Source of the DNA: Syntrophaceae bacterium UBA6112
GTDB taxonomy: Bacteria > Desulfobacterota > Syntrophia > Syntrophales > UBA5619
Length of the DNA: 64,000 bases
NCBI GenBank assembly: GCA_002423465.1
Contig: DIWG01000056.1
Location: 5,431 to 69,430, forward strand
Reading direction: 5' to 3'
Shown: piece by piece, positions 51,179 to 61,053 of the stretch
Position numbering within the stretch: the stretch's first letter is position 1
Layout of the letters: each line of letters starts with the position of its first letter
Program-made: the position numbers and the translations under genes
Notes under the pieces: generated by a model
What the model saw: only the letters and a program-made list of their open reading frames with translations
Told to the model about the DNA's origin: nothing
Databases searched by the model: none

Positions 51179-51529
51179 CTATTTCTTGATCAGAATTTCA
51201 AGCCCCGCGACACAGGCGCTGGAAACACCGGCGGTTGCCTCTTTTTGCCCGGGCATTTTGTCCCAGCCACCCTTTTCAATGAATTCGTAGCGTTTATAGC
51301 TTTCGACTGCCTCAAATTCCTTGAGCTTTTCTTGGCTGTTGGGTTCCTTTATATATTGGGCGACACATATCGCTGCCTGGCTGGCCAAGACCGCCGCATC
51401 GCTCTTCGTCTGGCTTGTGCTGGAAGTTGTCCAACCTCCCCAGACAAAGCCGATAATCATTGCGATGACGGCCCCACCAATCAATCCCCAAACCCCGTAC
51501 TTGATCTTCTCTCCCATCTCAGCTTTCAT
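51179..51529 (-). CDS. Small uncharacterised membrane-anchored protein
   Basis: This 116-residue protein has one glycine-rich membrane segment near the N-terminus (GVWGLIGGAVIAMIIGFVWGGW) and then a Thr/Ser-rich turn. The soluble part has two Cys (AAICVAQYI, SSACVAGLEIL), YKRYEFIEKGGWDKMPG and a terminal ILIKK. GGAAGGGATGATCG precedes ATG 51529. The pattern recurs in conserved hypothetical proteins of proteobacteria, but I know no function. It is an isolated, monocistronic gene. Confidence 0.75.
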   Translation of the reverse strand: MKAEMGEKIKYGVWGLIGGAVIAMIIGFVWGGWTTSSTSQTKSDAAVLASQAAICVAQYIKEPNSQEKLKEFEAVESYKRYEFIEKGGWDKMPGQKEATAGVSSACVAGLEILIKK

Positions 51530-51844
51530 CGATCATCCCTTCCTTTCTTAATAGTTGTCGTTTCTGTAACCCTTTATGAAACCGGACCCTGAAGAAATTG
51601 TCTGTGACCTCTCCATGCGCTTCTCTAAAAGGATCTTCATGCATGTGATTACCCGGATCATGAAAACATGAACTGCAAATGACCTGCCAACAATCGAAAG
51701 AAAAGCAGAAAATTTGATTAATCGTTTAACAACAAGGGATTAAATGAATAGGAGGGTACAGTAAAAATGTATGAAATGGTTCGTTTGGCCTCAATATTTG
51801 GCGGAACCTCAATATGTTGAGGGATTCGATCCCGTATCCCCCGT
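51530..51844. other. Intergenic stretch of about 315 bp
   Basis: No gene is supported. It is AT-rich and holds a small perfect hairpin CCTCAA-TATG-TTGAGG (51807-51822) just beyond the AddA stop, too weak to call a terminator. The upstream region of the small membrane protein shows no clear promoter. Confidence 0.4.
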
Positions 51845-54670
51845 TCATACGGTCAGCATGCGGTGCGGTTCGTCAACAAACATCAAGCAGCATTCGACCG
51901 GGCGATCGTCGAAAAGACGTTGGAGGATAGTCTTGTAGCGGATCATCTGGGGTCGGTACTTGTCGGCAAGATGGCCGATGCGTCCCGTCTTGAAGTCGAT
52001 GAGGGTGATCCGGTCGGGGGCGATGATGAGCCGGTCGACGATGCCGAAGGAGCGGGTATCGGAGATGTGCTGTTCGGTGAGCACGGTCCCGGGCCGGAAG
52101 AGGATCTCACGCACCTTCTCCTCGCGGAGGAACCGATTGACGGCGGCAAGTTCCTCTTCGGCGAGGTTGCCCGCTGCGATCGTTTTGTGATCGCCGGTGA
52201 GCCGGGCGAGCGCCGCGTGGATGCGTAGGCCGCGTTCGATCCCCGCCTCGATAGCGGCCGAGCGCAGCGCCGGGTCCATTTCGTCGCCGGCGGACTGCGC
52301 GAAGAAGCCTCCGGCAAGGTCGGGCGCCGCCAGCGACACGTGGTCGGAAGGCCGCGGTTTCTCGGGACCGTAGTCATGCCGCCAACCGGATTCGGTCCTC
52401 TCGGCGTCCGGTATCGTTCTTTCTGCGGTACGATACATCCGTTCACTGAATCCCTTGAGGTTGCCCTCCCTGTCGGCCCGTAGGAGGATCGTCAAGCTTT
52501 TCACGGCGCGGGTCGCGGCGACATAGAGGAGGTTTGTCGTCTCCCCGGTCCTCTCTTCCTGCATCGCTTTCGCCGCATCCGCGATCGCCGCCGCCCCTTC
52601 GATCGGGCCGGTGGCGAGAAATGCGATCTCATTCTTGTTCAAACCAAGCGGACAGCCGTCGTCGGGATACGGGATCTCGGGCGTCCTGTCGAGCCCTTCT
52701 TTCCAGAAGAGGAAGACATGAGGGAATTCAAGGCCCTTGGTGCTGTGGATCGTTGCCAGTTTCACCCGGTCGGCGTGCTCTCCTTCGGGTACGGTGATCA
52801 GGTGTGACATTTCCAGGAGATAGCGTAGGAAGGCGGCGGCATCAACGGTGTCGGGACGGCTAAAGTAACGCTCCGCCTCATCCCACAGCGTCTCGATGAT
52901 GATCCGCGGAAAGTGGGGCAGGATATCGCGCAGGGCGGCGGCGAAGGTCGCAAAGCGGTGGGGTCGGGGCGCCGTGCCGATGGTTCCGGCAAGCCTTGCG
53001 ACGGCGGCCGTCAGCGCCTCGTCATAGCCGAGTGCGGAGAGGGCGCGGGGGATGAAGCGGTCGTCATGCCCGGTGAAAACGGCGATGAGCGAAAGGAAGA
53101 GCGCCGTTCCCTCGCGGAGCGACAACAGCTCGCGTCCGCGGATCCCCGAGGTGGGTATTCCGGCTTGTGCCAGCGCCGCCGCGACCTTGTCCATATGCGC
53201 ATTGGTGCGGCACAGGACCGCGATGTCGCCCCAGGCGCACCCGTGCTCCGCCTGTTTCTGTTCGATGACCCCGATGAGCCGTTCATAGGCCGGCCCGTCA
53301 CCGGCGCTGCAAACGGCCGGGATGACCGCCACCTCGGAAACGCCGCCGTAGGGATGCTTCGGCTTTTGGGGCGGCGTCTGGGGGTGGACCTGATCGGTTT
53401 CCGCGAACAGGTCGGCGACCAGATGGTTGAAGAAGTGGATCAGAAGCGGCGTCGAGCGGTAGTTGTGGGGAAGCGTCTCCGCGGCGATCTGTCCGCTCCG
53501 CAAAACGGGGTCGATACATGCCCTCAGGTGGTCGGGCGCCGCATCCCGCCATTGGTAGATCGACTGTTTCCAGTCTCCGACCAGGAAGAGCGACAGCTCC
53601 CCCTCGGCGTTCTCCCCCACGCCGCTCAGGATATCCTCCATAAGCGGCCTGATCAGGTCAAACTGGATCCGAGAGGTGTCCTGGAACTCATCGAGGAGCA
53701 GATGCGCCGTCCTGTGGAAGCCCAGTTCGTACAGGCGCGCCAAGAAGAGGGGCCGATCCGGGTTGTCGGGTCCGTCGAGGGCCATCAGCGCTTTGGGGAT
53801 ATCGTCGAAATCAAGGCGGCCGAGTTTTTCCTTCTCTTCGTTGAGCAGTTCGGCGCGCAATGCGCTGAAGCGCTTGAGAAGGGCGCTGCGCAACCGTTTG
53901 GTGTTGATGAGATGTTCGGCGATGAGGCGGCGCATCGGGGGGTAAAGGTTCCGTAATGCGGTGAAGGCGGGCGTCTGGCGATCGGCGGCGGCCACCCGGA
54001 CCTCCGTCACTGCGGATTTGAGAAACAGGGCCTTGCCGAGATCGATCTCCGCGATCGGATCGAGGAGGGGACCGACCACCTGCGTGCGCAGCGCTCCCTT
54101 TGTTCCTTCGGCGACGGCCCGCACCTGTTCCCGCAATTTCTCGTACTCGGCGGTGAGGCGCGCCTGCTCCGCTTTGAGTTTGTCGAGCAGGCATTCGGGA
54201 CACTCCCATGCCGCCAGCGCTTCCTTGCTTTTGTCCAGCGCATCGAGAAGCGACTCGGGCGGCATCTGGAGGATGCGCGCCGCGATCAGAATGCTTTCGA
54301 TGTCGGCGAGAATGCGCGGATGCTGGAAGAAACGCTCGTCGGCGATCGCGGTGATGATCGCCTTCTCGTGATCGTCCGCCACTTGCGGCACATAAGCCTC
54401 GGTCGAGAGGAACCGGTGGAAAAGCGCATCGATGGTCGAAAAATGGACCCGGTCGGCCCGCATGATGAGCCGCAGCTTGTCGACGGCGCTCTCGATTCCA
54501 TTTTCAATCTCATCGAGAATTCTTTTTTCCATTTCGGCCGCCGCCGCGCGGGTGAAGGTGGCGGCGACGACGAACGCCATATCGTTTTCAATATGGCGAC
54601 GCACCTCTTGGGTCAGCCGGAAGGTCTTCCCGGAGCCGGCCGATGCGGTGACGAAGAGGCTTTTCACCAT
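51845..54670 (-). CDS. addA: AddA-like UvrD/Rep helicase-exonuclease subunit
   Basis: This 941-residue superfamily 1 helicase has Walker A TASAGSGKT at the N-terminus, AATFTRAAAAEM (motif Ia), LLLDEFQDTS (motif II), LVGDWKQSIYQWRDA (motif III), STKGLEFPHVFL (motif V region) and VAATRAVKSL (motif VI). A C-terminal PD-(D/E)xK nuclease domain shows GIVDRLI and LIDFKTG. With AddB it resects double-strand breaks up to Chi-like sites. It is shorter than usual AddA (1100-1250), mostly in the 1B/2B regions. It overlaps addB by seven bases, with GGGAGG before ATG. Confidence 0.9.
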   Translation of the reverse strand: MVKSLFVTASAGSGKTFRLTQEVRRHIENDMAFVVAATFTRAAAAEMEKRILDEIENGIESAVDKLRLIMRADRVHFSTIDALFHRFLSTEAYVPQVADDHEKAIITAIADERFFQHPRILADIESILIAARILQMPPESLLDALDKSKEALAAWECPECLLDKLKAEQARLTAEYEKLREQVRAVAEGTKGALRTQVVGPLLDPIAEIDLGKALFLKSAVTEVRVAAADRQTPAFTALRNLYPPMRRLIAEHLINTKRLRSALLKRFSALRAELLNEEKEKLGRLDFDDIPKALMALDGPDNPDRPLFLARLYELGFHRTAHLLLDEFQDTSRIQFDLIRPLMEDILSGVGENAEGELSLFLVGDWKQSIYQWRDAAPDHLRACIDPVLRSGQIAAETLPHNYRSTPLLIHFFNHLVADLFAETDQVHPQTPPQKPKHPYGGVSEVAVIPAVCSAGDGPAYERLIGVIEQKQAEHGCAWGDIAVLCRTNAHMDKVAAALAQAGIPTSGIRGRELLSLREGTALFLSLIAVFTGHDDRFIPRALSALGYDEALTAAVARLAGTIGTAPRPHRFATFAAALRDILPHFPRIIIETLWDEAERYFSRPDTVDAAAFLRYLLEMSHLITVPEGEHADRVKLATIHSTKGLEFPHVFLFWKEGLDRTPEIPYPDDGCPLGLNKNEIAFLATGPIEGAAAIADAAKAMQEERTGETTNLLYVAATRAVKSLTILLRADREGNLKGFSERMYRTAERTIPDAERTESGWRHDYGPEKPRPSDHVSLAAPDLAGGFFAQSAGDEMDPALRSAAIEAGIERGLRIHAALARLTGDHKTIAAGNLAEEELAAVNRFLREEKVREILFRPGTVLTEQHISDTRSFGIVDRLIIAPDRITLIDFKTGRIGHLADKYRPQMIRYKTILQRLFDDRPVECCLMFVDEPHRMLTV

Positions 54671-57081
54671 GGGCGACCTCCCGTCCGGTAGAGGTCGGGT
54701 CTGAGACAGAGCGCCTTGCAGGGACAGTGAGGACAGCCGTCGGCGCGATCGTTGGGGGCGAAGCTCTCCATTTTCAGCATCCCGTCGAGCCGCCGTGCAA
54801 TCCGCTCCATCGTCGAATCGCAGTCCGCCAGTTCCTCCTTTGCAAGCGGCCCTTCATAGTCGCCGCGCACCCTCGGCCGGAGAAAGATATAGGACGCATC
54901 GAGCAGGTCGGGAGTCGCCGTTTGGCTGTGCACGGCAAGATAGGCATAGATGAGAAGCTGAAACCGGTCGTCAAACGAGTCGGTCTTTTCCACCCGGTCG
55001 GCCAGCCGCCCCTTTCCGTCCTGTTTTTCCTTGTATTTCAGATCGGCGATTAACAGTTTCCCCTCATGACGCTGGAGGCGGTCGATACGCCCCTTGAGCT
55101 GGTAACGGCCGTTGCCGAAGGGGGCGGTCAGATCGAGTTCGGTCGCCGTCACCTCGTCGGAAAAGAGAATTCGCCTGCCCGTTTCCCGCTCCCAGGCGGC
55201 GATATCGGCGAGATGACTGTGAACGATCGCTTTCCGGACCGCGCGGTCGGGGAGCTTCGCGCGCAGCTCCGCGTTACTCTCCCACCGCTCTGCAAATTGT
55301 TTGCGCCACCGCTCGACGGCAGGGTGAAGATCCTTCAGTTCCGCGAACAGATGGTGCAGAAAATTTCCGATGAGGAGATTGGCGCGCTCCTCGTCTTCAA
55401 AACATGGGGGCGCCGTCACCTTCCGGATCTCTTCCAGGATGAAGCGATAGGGGCAGGTGAAAAAGAGACCCAGTGAACTGAAAGACCAGGTGTGCCGCCG
55501 AAGCTGCTCTTTCAGTTCATCCGTATTCTTTATGCTGGGGCGGCCTGTCGGCGCCCGGAACGGTGTTGGAGCGATCAGCCGTTTTACCGGTTTCTTGCCG
55601 AACTCGGTGGCCAGAAACGAGAAGTGCGGCGAAGGCGCCTCGCCGTTTGCCTGGTCATAGAGGGCAACCATGTGGGCCGAGCGACCAAATGAAAGAAACT
55701 GCCGCAGTGCGAGATCGTCCGCCTCGAACTGGGCCCGGTGGATGCGCGGCAGATGGATCAGGTTCAGATAGGGGCCGCTGAAGGGCTTTCTCGGAAAGAT
55801 GCCGCTGTTCATCGGCAGGACGACGGCGCGATGATAGGGGATGCCGGTTGCATCGCCCATGCCCACCACCTGGATCGGTGCGTTGCGTCTGCCGCGCAAA
55901 CGCAGTTTTTTCGCGGCGATCAGGTACTCGGCGATGGACGGCCACTCGGCGCCCATCAAGGGGCGGAGCCGCTCCAGTTCGTCGCTCAAGGTGATCGCCC
56001 CCTCGAATGCGGAGTGGTCGGCCTCATCGAGTTCATTCCACCGGGCGGTGAGTTCCGCGACGAGATCCCGCCGCACGGCTTCCAACCTCTTGCCGTTGCG
56101 GATCGCATCGCGCAGGCGTTGCGCCGCCGCGAAGTGGGTGAAGGGGAGCCACGGCGCAAAGTTGACCTGTCCGCCGAGCGAACGAAAGAGGAGTTCCCAC
56201 AGATAGAACGAAAGCCTCTCGTCCAAGGGAACGATAAAGAGCTGTTCCGAATCGTTTTGCACCTGTCGTAAAAAAACGTCGATCTCATGGGCCAGGAGCG
56301 CCGGCAGCGCGGCCCGTTCGGCAAGTTCGGAGAAACCGAGTTCTTCGCCGCGGTTGCGCCGTTCGACGATGCCGATATTTCGGATGAGCGACAGGGCCGT
56401 CTCGTATTCGGGCGGCTCCGTGGGCATATTGGGGCCGAAAAGCGGCGCGTCGACGAAGAGCCGTTCGCGCGGGATACTGCTGAAAAAACGCCGGTTCGCC
56501 GGGGTCATGAGGGGAAGACCGACGAAAAACTCGCAATCGCCCGGCGTGAGGTCGGCAAACCGCGCCGCTTCGAACGGCGGATAGAACAGCCCCTCGACGG
56601 CAAGGCGGGCGCGGAATGCCACCATCGTCGCAAAAAACCGATTGATCCGATCGAGTTGTTCGTGCCCGATTCGGTCCAGGGCGCGCAGCTCCGGGATGCT
56701 GACCGAAAACTCGGCGATCGTGGTCAGGAACGAGAGCAGCCGCCGGGTGTCGGCCGGGGGTTGGGAGACGCCCTCTTCCCGGCAGCGAAGGGCGTGAAAA
56801 AGGAGAAAGGCCTCATCCTCCGGCACGGCCATGCGACCTGCTGCCTCCGCAATACGGCGAGTCCTGTATTCGTCGAAAGAAAGGATGGTCGGGAGGAGGC
56901 CGCCGATCCGGGTATGGATGAGGTGGTGCAGGAAGTCGCGGCCGCGGTCCGTCATCGACACGACCGAGAATCGGCTCATGTCGGGATAATGGGCGCGGAG
57001 CCGCTCGACAAGGGCATCCACGGCCGGATGGAGGTCATCCGGCAGAGGGTTGGGATGGGCGATCTGCTTGGTCATAGCCAC
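54664..57081 (-). CDS. addB: AddB-like nuclease/helicase-fold subunit
   Basis: This 805-residue protein has an inactivated helicase-like N-terminal half, no Walker A, and a C-terminal PD-(D/E)xK nuclease with GRIDRLQRHEGKLLIADLKYKE. The AddB-type [4Fe-4S] cysteines are seen: one in FTCPYRFILEEI and three in CPHCPCKALC (C-x2-C...C), close to the C-terminus. The start is GTG 57081 or ATG 57075. It is the first gene of the pair. The cluster stabilises the nuclease domain in the family. It is shorter than the 1100-residue Firmicutes AddB. Confidence 0.87.
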   Translation of the reverse strand: MAMTKQIAHPNPLPDDLHPAVDALVERLRAHYPDMSRFSVVSMTDRGRDFLHHLIHTRIGGLLPTILSFDEYRTRRIAEAAGRMAVPEDEAFLLFHALRCREEGVSQPPADTRRLLSFLTTIAEFSVSIPELRALDRIGHEQLDRINRFFATMVAFRARLAVEGLFYPPFEAARFADLTPGDCEFFVGLPLMTPANRRFFSSIPRERLFVDAPLFGPNMPTEPPEYETALSLIRNIGIVERRNRGEELGFSELAERAALPALLAHEIDVFLRQVQNDSEQLFIVPLDERLSFYLWELLFRSLGGQVNFAPWLPFTHFAAAQRLRDAIRNGKRLEAVRRDLVAELTARWNELDEADHSAFEGAITLSDELERLRPLMGAEWPSIAEYLIAAKKLRLRGRRNAPIQVVGMGDATGIPYHRAVVLPMNSGIFPRKPFSGPYLNLIHLPRIHRAQFEADDLALRQFLSFGRSAHMVALYDQANGEAPSPHFSFLATEFGKKPVKRLIAPTPFRAPTGRPSIKNTDELKEQLRRHTWSFSSLGLFFTCPYRFILEEIRKVTAPPCFEDEERANLLIGNFLHHLFAELKDLHPAVERWRKQFAERWESNAELRAKLPDRAVRKAIVHSHLADIAAWERETGRRILFSDEVTATELDLTAPFGNGRYQLKGRIDRLQRHEGKLLIADLKYKEKQDGKGRLADRVEKTDSFDDRFQLLIYAYLAVHSQTATPDLLDASYIFLRPRVRGDYEGPLAKEELADCDSTMERIARRLDGMLKMESFAPNDRADGCPHCPCKALCLRPDLYRTGGRPW

Positions 57082-57230
57082 AGGCTTCTTCCCGGATTGT
57101 CATATGGAGAACGATATCGTCGGCTTTCCCCCGTCGGTATTGCATTTCACACGATGATGGATCAGGCGTGGTCTTTTCTTCAGATTGGGACTATACTCAT
57201 ATTTCAATCCAAAGAAAAGGATTTGTTAAA

Positions 57231-58034
57231 ATGATAGAGAGATCGGACAGCGACTATTCCCTCCTGGACCGTCCTGAAATTCTCATGGGACTTTTCCATC
57301 CAAGGCTCGAATATGGGTCGACTGAGAGAGTTGCGAACACAATCGACGTGTCAATCCCGGTGGAGAACAATATTCTGGTGGCCGGGCGTTTCCATATGAA
57401 GGAGAAATCGGCCCCGAATATCCTTTTTTTCCACGGAAACGGTGAAATCGCCGGCGACTATGATGAATTAGGTCCTGTTTACCATCGCACGGGAATGAAT
57501 TTCCTGGTGGTGGATTACAGGGGCTATGGCAGATCGTCCGGCAGGCCCACGGTCACAGCCATGATGAAGGACTGCCATGCCATCTTTGAGTTTACAAAAG
57601 GATGGCTGGGAGAGAACGGATACGGAGGAGCTTTTATCGTGATGGGCCGATCCCTTGGCAGCGCCTCTGCGCTGGAGATTATAAGCCGCCACAAAGACCG
57701 GATCAACGGCCTGGTTCTGGAGAGCAGTTTTGCAAGTACCGCAACGCTGCTGGAGTTCCTTGGCGTAAGCGCTTCAGAGATCGGCTTCAGTGAGGGAAAA
57801 GGTTTCAGAAACCTTGAAAAGATCCGGACCTGGGACAAGATGACCCTGATGATCCATGCCGAATTTGACCAATTTTTCCCCTTTTCGGAAGCGCAGGCGC
57901 TCTATGATGCCTGTCCATCACCACGTAAAACGCTTCTCAAGATCCCGGGTGCAAATCATAATGATATCTTTATGAGAGGATTCGATGCGTATATGAAGGC
58001 GATCAAGGCCCTGAGCAAGGGTATGGAAGTCTGA
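57231..58034 (+). CDS. Alpha/beta hydrolase
   Basis: This 267-residue serine hydrolase-fold protein has NILFFHGNGE (oxyanion side), the VDYRGYGRSSG strand-helix, nucleophile elbow GRSLGS (Ser), an acid in HAEFDQFFPF and the His in PGANHND. It resembles bacterial BEM46/FSH-like hydrolases without a membrane anchor. Start 57231 (MIERSDSDYS) follows AAAGGATTTGTTAAA; the longer frame to 57168 reaches into the divergent promoter area. The substrate is unknown. It is monocistronic. Confidence 0.85.
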   Translation: MIERSDSDYSLLDRPEILMGLFHPRLEYGSTERVANTIDVSIPVENNILVAGRFHMKEKSAPNILFFHGNGEIAGDYDELGPVYHRTGMNFLVVDYRGYGRSSGRPTVTAMMKDCHAIFEFTKGWLGENGYGGAFIVMGRSLGSASALEIISRHKDRINGLVLESSFASTATLLEFLGVSASEIGFSEGKGFRNLEKIRTWDKMTLMIHAEFDQFFPFSEAQALYDACPSPRKTLLKIPGANHNDIFMRGFDAYMKAIKALSKGMEV

Positions 58035-58085
58035 TATTCGCGGCCGTAAGGAAAAATCGCAACAAGATAGATCTGTGTTCAGGAT

Positions 58086-58337
58086 AGTGAAAGGAATGTT
58101 TATTCCCTCGATGTGGACTGTGGCCTGACCGCGGCCTATTTTATGTTCTCTGCGACATCAAGGGGATTGGGAACCTGCTGGATCGGGCTGGGGGCTCATG
58201 TCCGCGATGATAAAATCCTGGATGAGATCGGGGTGCCAGCGGATTGCCAAATCATTGCACCCATAATCGTCGGTTATCCGGTTAGCATTCCACCCGCAAC
58301 CGAGAGGAATCCTCCGTGTATTCTTAAGGTCATTTAA
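58086..58337 (+). pseudogene. Nitroreductase C-terminal remnant
   Basis: A frame with ERNVYSLDVDCGLTAAYFMF, SRGLGTCWIGL, DDKILDEIGVP and IVGYPVSIPP gives the last 80 or so residues of an FMN nitroreductase. The FMN-binding N-terminal half is absent and there is no start with a ribosome site (GTG 58113 is the first possible). It is followed within seven bases by a second broken gene. Confidence 0.75.
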
Positions 58338-58343
58338 AGGACC

Positions 58344-58640
58344 AATGCCATGCATATTACGGCTTCTGTCTTTATTAACGATCACGAATCGGGACTTCAT
58401 CAGGACTATGAAAAATGGCTTGAAAAACTGGCACCCCACGAACCCGCATCACAATACCTGCACAATAGGACGGGTGAAGATAATGGCGATGCGCACTTGA
58501 AAAGGCAGATCATGGGACGGGAAGTTGTTGTCGCCGTCACAAACGGGAAACTTGATTTTGGACCTTGGGAACAGATTTTCTATGGAGAGTTTGATGGAGG
58601 GCGATGAAAACGGGTACTGGTTAAGATTATCGGGGAATGA
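58344..58640 (+). pseudogene. YjbQ (UPF0047) gene, 5'-truncated and with a nonsense codon
   Basis: The frame starts inside the family at [13 protein letters not shown] and continues through [48 protein letters not shown], then meets TGA 58605. It continues as KRVLVKIIGE to TGA 58640, which is the normal YjbQ C-terminus (GGRRKRVLVKI in relatives), so an Arg codon became TGA. About 40 N-terminal residues are missing. It is a clear pseudogene even though the central fold is preserved. Confidence 0.8.
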
Positions 58641-58719
58641 CAGGATTGGCATTTAGGATTGCCGGAGTAATAAGATGCCGGTAACATGAAGAAAGTTCGC
58701 AAGCATCTTTAACCGTGTT

Positions 58720-59433
58720 TTACCCTCCCAGGTAGAGTTTCTTCACCTCTTCATTGTTGAGGAGTTCGGCGCCGGAGTCTTCGATGCGGGTGACGCCGAG
58801 ATCGAGGACATAACCCCGATGGGCGATACTCAGGGCTTTACGGGCGTTCTGTTCAACGATGAGGAAGGTGACGCTTCGTTTGGCGTTGATCGCCTTGATC
58901 TGTTCGTAAACCTCTTCGATCATCCTTGGCGCCAGTCCGATGGAGGGTTCGTCCATTAAAATCACTTGGGGTTTGACCATGTCGGCCCGGGCCAGGGCCA
59001 AAAGCTGCTTTTCCCCTCCCGAAAGGTTTCCCGCCGGGTAACGCAGCTTATCCTTCAGGAGGGGATAAGCCTCAAGGACCTCGTCGATCGCCCGGCGCAC
59101 CTCCCGCTCATGATCCAGGGGAGTTCCTCCCATCTCCAGATTCTCCCGGACCGTGAGGGATGTAAAAACATTTCTTCCCTGGGGGATGAAGGCGATGCCG
59201 AGACGCACTTTTTCCTCCGGGGCGAGGCGCGTGATATCCCGTCCGGCGAAGAGAACAGCCCCTTCCCGCGGCATGATCAGGCCAAAGAGGGACTTGAGCA
59301 GCGTCGACTTTCCGGAGCCGTTGGGACCGATGATGCAGACGATCTCACCCTGCCCGGCCCGCACCGAGGCCCCGTGGAGGACCTCGATCTTCCCGTAGCC
59401 GGCAACAATATCTCTTCCTTCCATGCCCTTCAT
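58720..59433 (-). CDS. livF: Branched-chain amino-acid-type ABC ATPase LivF
   Basis: This 237-residue ATPase has Walker A GPNGSGKST, Q-loop FIPQGRNVF, signature LSGGEKQLLALARA, Walker B VILMDEPSIGL and the switch in FLIVEQNARKAL, as in LivF. It is last of the five-gene operon read from 63077 to 58720. It overlaps livG by four bases (ATGA). Confidence 0.93.
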   Translation of the reverse strand: MKGMEGRDIVAGYGKIEVLHGASVRAGQGEIVCIIGPNGSGKSTLLKSLFGLIMPREGAVLFAGRDITRLAPEEKVRLGIAFIPQGRNVFTSLTVRENLEMGGTPLDHEREVRRAIDEVLEAYPLLKDKLRYPAGNLSGGEKQLLALARADMVKPQVILMDEPSIGLAPRMIEEVYEQIKAINAKRSVTFLIVEQNARKALSIAHRGYVLDLGVTRIEDSGAELLNNEEVKKLYLGG

Positions 59434-60176
59434 CCCAGATAGGCCTCGATGACCCGGGGATCAGTCTGTATCTCACGGGGCGATCCCTCGGCGATTTTTT
59501 CCCCGTGATCGAGGACGAAGATCCGCTCACAAAGCTCGACGACCACGTCCATGTTGTGCTCGATGATGAAGAAGATCTGCCCCCGCGCCTTCATCTTCAG
59601 GATCATGTCGATCATCGTCTGGATCAGGCGGGGATTGATCCCCGCCGTGGGTTCGTCCAGCAGGATCATCTTCGGCTGAGCCATGACGGCCCGGCCCAGC
59701 TCCAGGAGCTTCTGCTGGCCGTAGGAGAGATTGCCGGCAAACTGATCCCGGAGATGGATGATCCCCAGCATCTCCAGGAGTTCGCAGGCTTTCTCCCGAT
59801 GCTCCGTTTCCTCCCGGTGGACCCGGGGGAAGCGGAGAAAAAGGGACCACAGCCGTTCCCCGGCCTGCCCCCTGGGGGCCAGGAGCATGTTGTCCATGAC
59901 GGTCAGGCGGGGAAAGACACGGGAGAGCTGGAAGGTGCGGATCAGGCCCATGTTCGCCATGTGATGGGGCATCCGGCCCTCGATCCGCCGCCCCTCGAGG
60001 GTGATCTCGCCGCTGTCCGGACGGATCAGACCGGTAATGAGGTTGAAAAGCGTTGTCTTGCCGCTGCCGTTGGGACCGATCAGCCCGGCGATCTTCAGTC
60101 CCGCGAGACTGAGGGAGCAATCGGAAACCGCCCGCGTCCCCCCGAAGGACTTCGTTATGTTCTTAATCTCGATCAA
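59430..60176 (-). CDS. livG: Branched-chain amino-acid-type ABC ATPase LivG
   Basis: This 248-residue ATPase has GPNGSGKTT, the LivG-specific GLIRTFQLSRVFPRLTVMDN, signature LSYGQQKLLELGRA, ILLDEPTAGINP and FFIIEHNMDVV. It overlaps both livM (14 bases) and livF. Confidence 0.93.
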   Translation of the reverse strand: MIEIKNITKSFGGTRAVSDCSLSLAGLKIAGLIGPNGSGKTTLFNLITGLIRPDSGEITLEGRRIEGRMPHHMANMGLIRTFQLSRVFPRLTVMDNMLLAPRGQAGERLWSLFLRFPRVHREETEHREKACELLEMLGIIHLRDQFAGNLSYGQQKLLELGRAVMAQPKMILLDEPTAGINPRLIQTMIDMILKMKARGQIFFIIEHNMDVVVELCERIFVLDHGEKIAEGSPREIQTDPRVIEAYLG

Positions 60177-61053
60177 TGGTTTCTTTCCCTTTTTCCCGGA
60201 TCAACCCTTCGGGTCGGAAGATCATCAGGATGACCAACAGCAGACCGAAGATCATCTGTTGCAGCGGCCCCAGGATGCCGCTCCATTCGGGCGGCAACCT
60301 CAGGAAGCGGACGGATTCCTGAAAAAAGATCAGAACCGCCGCCCCGACAACCGGTCCCCACAGGGTGCCCTTGCCTCCCAGAACCACGATCAGGAGCACG
60401 AGGATCGTTTCGGTGAGGGTAAAATCTCCGGGACTGATAAAGGTGATGAAATGGGCCCAGAGCACCCCGGCGAGCCCCGCGAATGCCGACCCGATCACGA
60501 AGGCCTCCATCTTGTAGGCAAAGGGGTTCTTGCCGAGAACGGCCGCTGCCGTCTCATCATCCCGAATCGCCTTGAGGACGCGCCCGAAGGGGCTCAGCGT
60601 CAAAAAGCCGATGACGAGAAACGTCAGGACCGCCGCCCCCAGGGTGAGGAGAAGATAGGCAGGCAGGGTGTCGAAATGCCAGGAAAAAATCTCCGGTCTG
60701 GGGATGCCGGGAAGTCCCATGGGCCCTTTCGTCCATGCCACCTGGTTCTGGAGAAGCATGCGGACGATTTCCGCAAATCCCAGGGTGGCGATCCCGAAAT
60801 AGTCGCCCTGCAGTTTCAGCGCCGGGAGTCCGATGAGGAGCCCCCCCACGCCGGCGCAGGCAATCCCGGCGATCAGGGCAAGAGAAAAGGTTGCGTCCTG
60901 GAGAGACAAGAGGGCCGAGACATAGGCCCCGATAGCGAAAAAGGCGACATGACCGAAATTGAACAGACCCGTATAGCCGACCTCGATGTTCAGACTAAGG
61001 GCGAAGATGCTGTAAATAGCCACGACGATAGCCAGGTGAAGTACAAGGTCCAT
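60163..61053 (-). CDS. livM: Branched-chain amino-acid-type ABC permease LivM
   Basis: This 296-residue permease has eight to ten membrane segments, ALSLNIEVGYTGLFNFGHVAFFAIGAY at the N-terminus, LKLQGDYFGIATLGFAEIVR and the inner-loop motif RVLKAIRDDETAAAVLGKN. It starts within the livH stop. Its role is membrane passage with LivH. Confidence 0.93.
   Translation of the reverse strand: MDLVLHLAIVVAIYSIFALSLNIEVGYTGLFNFGHVAFFAIGAYVSALLSLQDATFSLALIAGIACAGVGGLLIGLPALKLQGDYFGIATLGFAEIVRMLLQNQVAWTKGPMGLPGIPRPEIFSWHFDTLPAYLLLTLGAAVLTFLVIGFLTLSPFGRVLKAIRDDETAAAVLGKNPFAYKMEAFVIGSAFAGLAGVLWAHFITFISPGDFTLTETILVLLIVVLGGKGTLWGPVVGAAVLIFFQESVRFLRLPPEWSGILGPLQQMIFGLLLVILMIFRPEGLIREKGKETIDRD

Noticed and set aside
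58605..58607. TGA in the YjbQ frame as a possible selenocysteine codon
   Set aside because: The aligned residue in the family is Arg, no SECIS-like hairpin follows, and the gene is already 5'-truncated.
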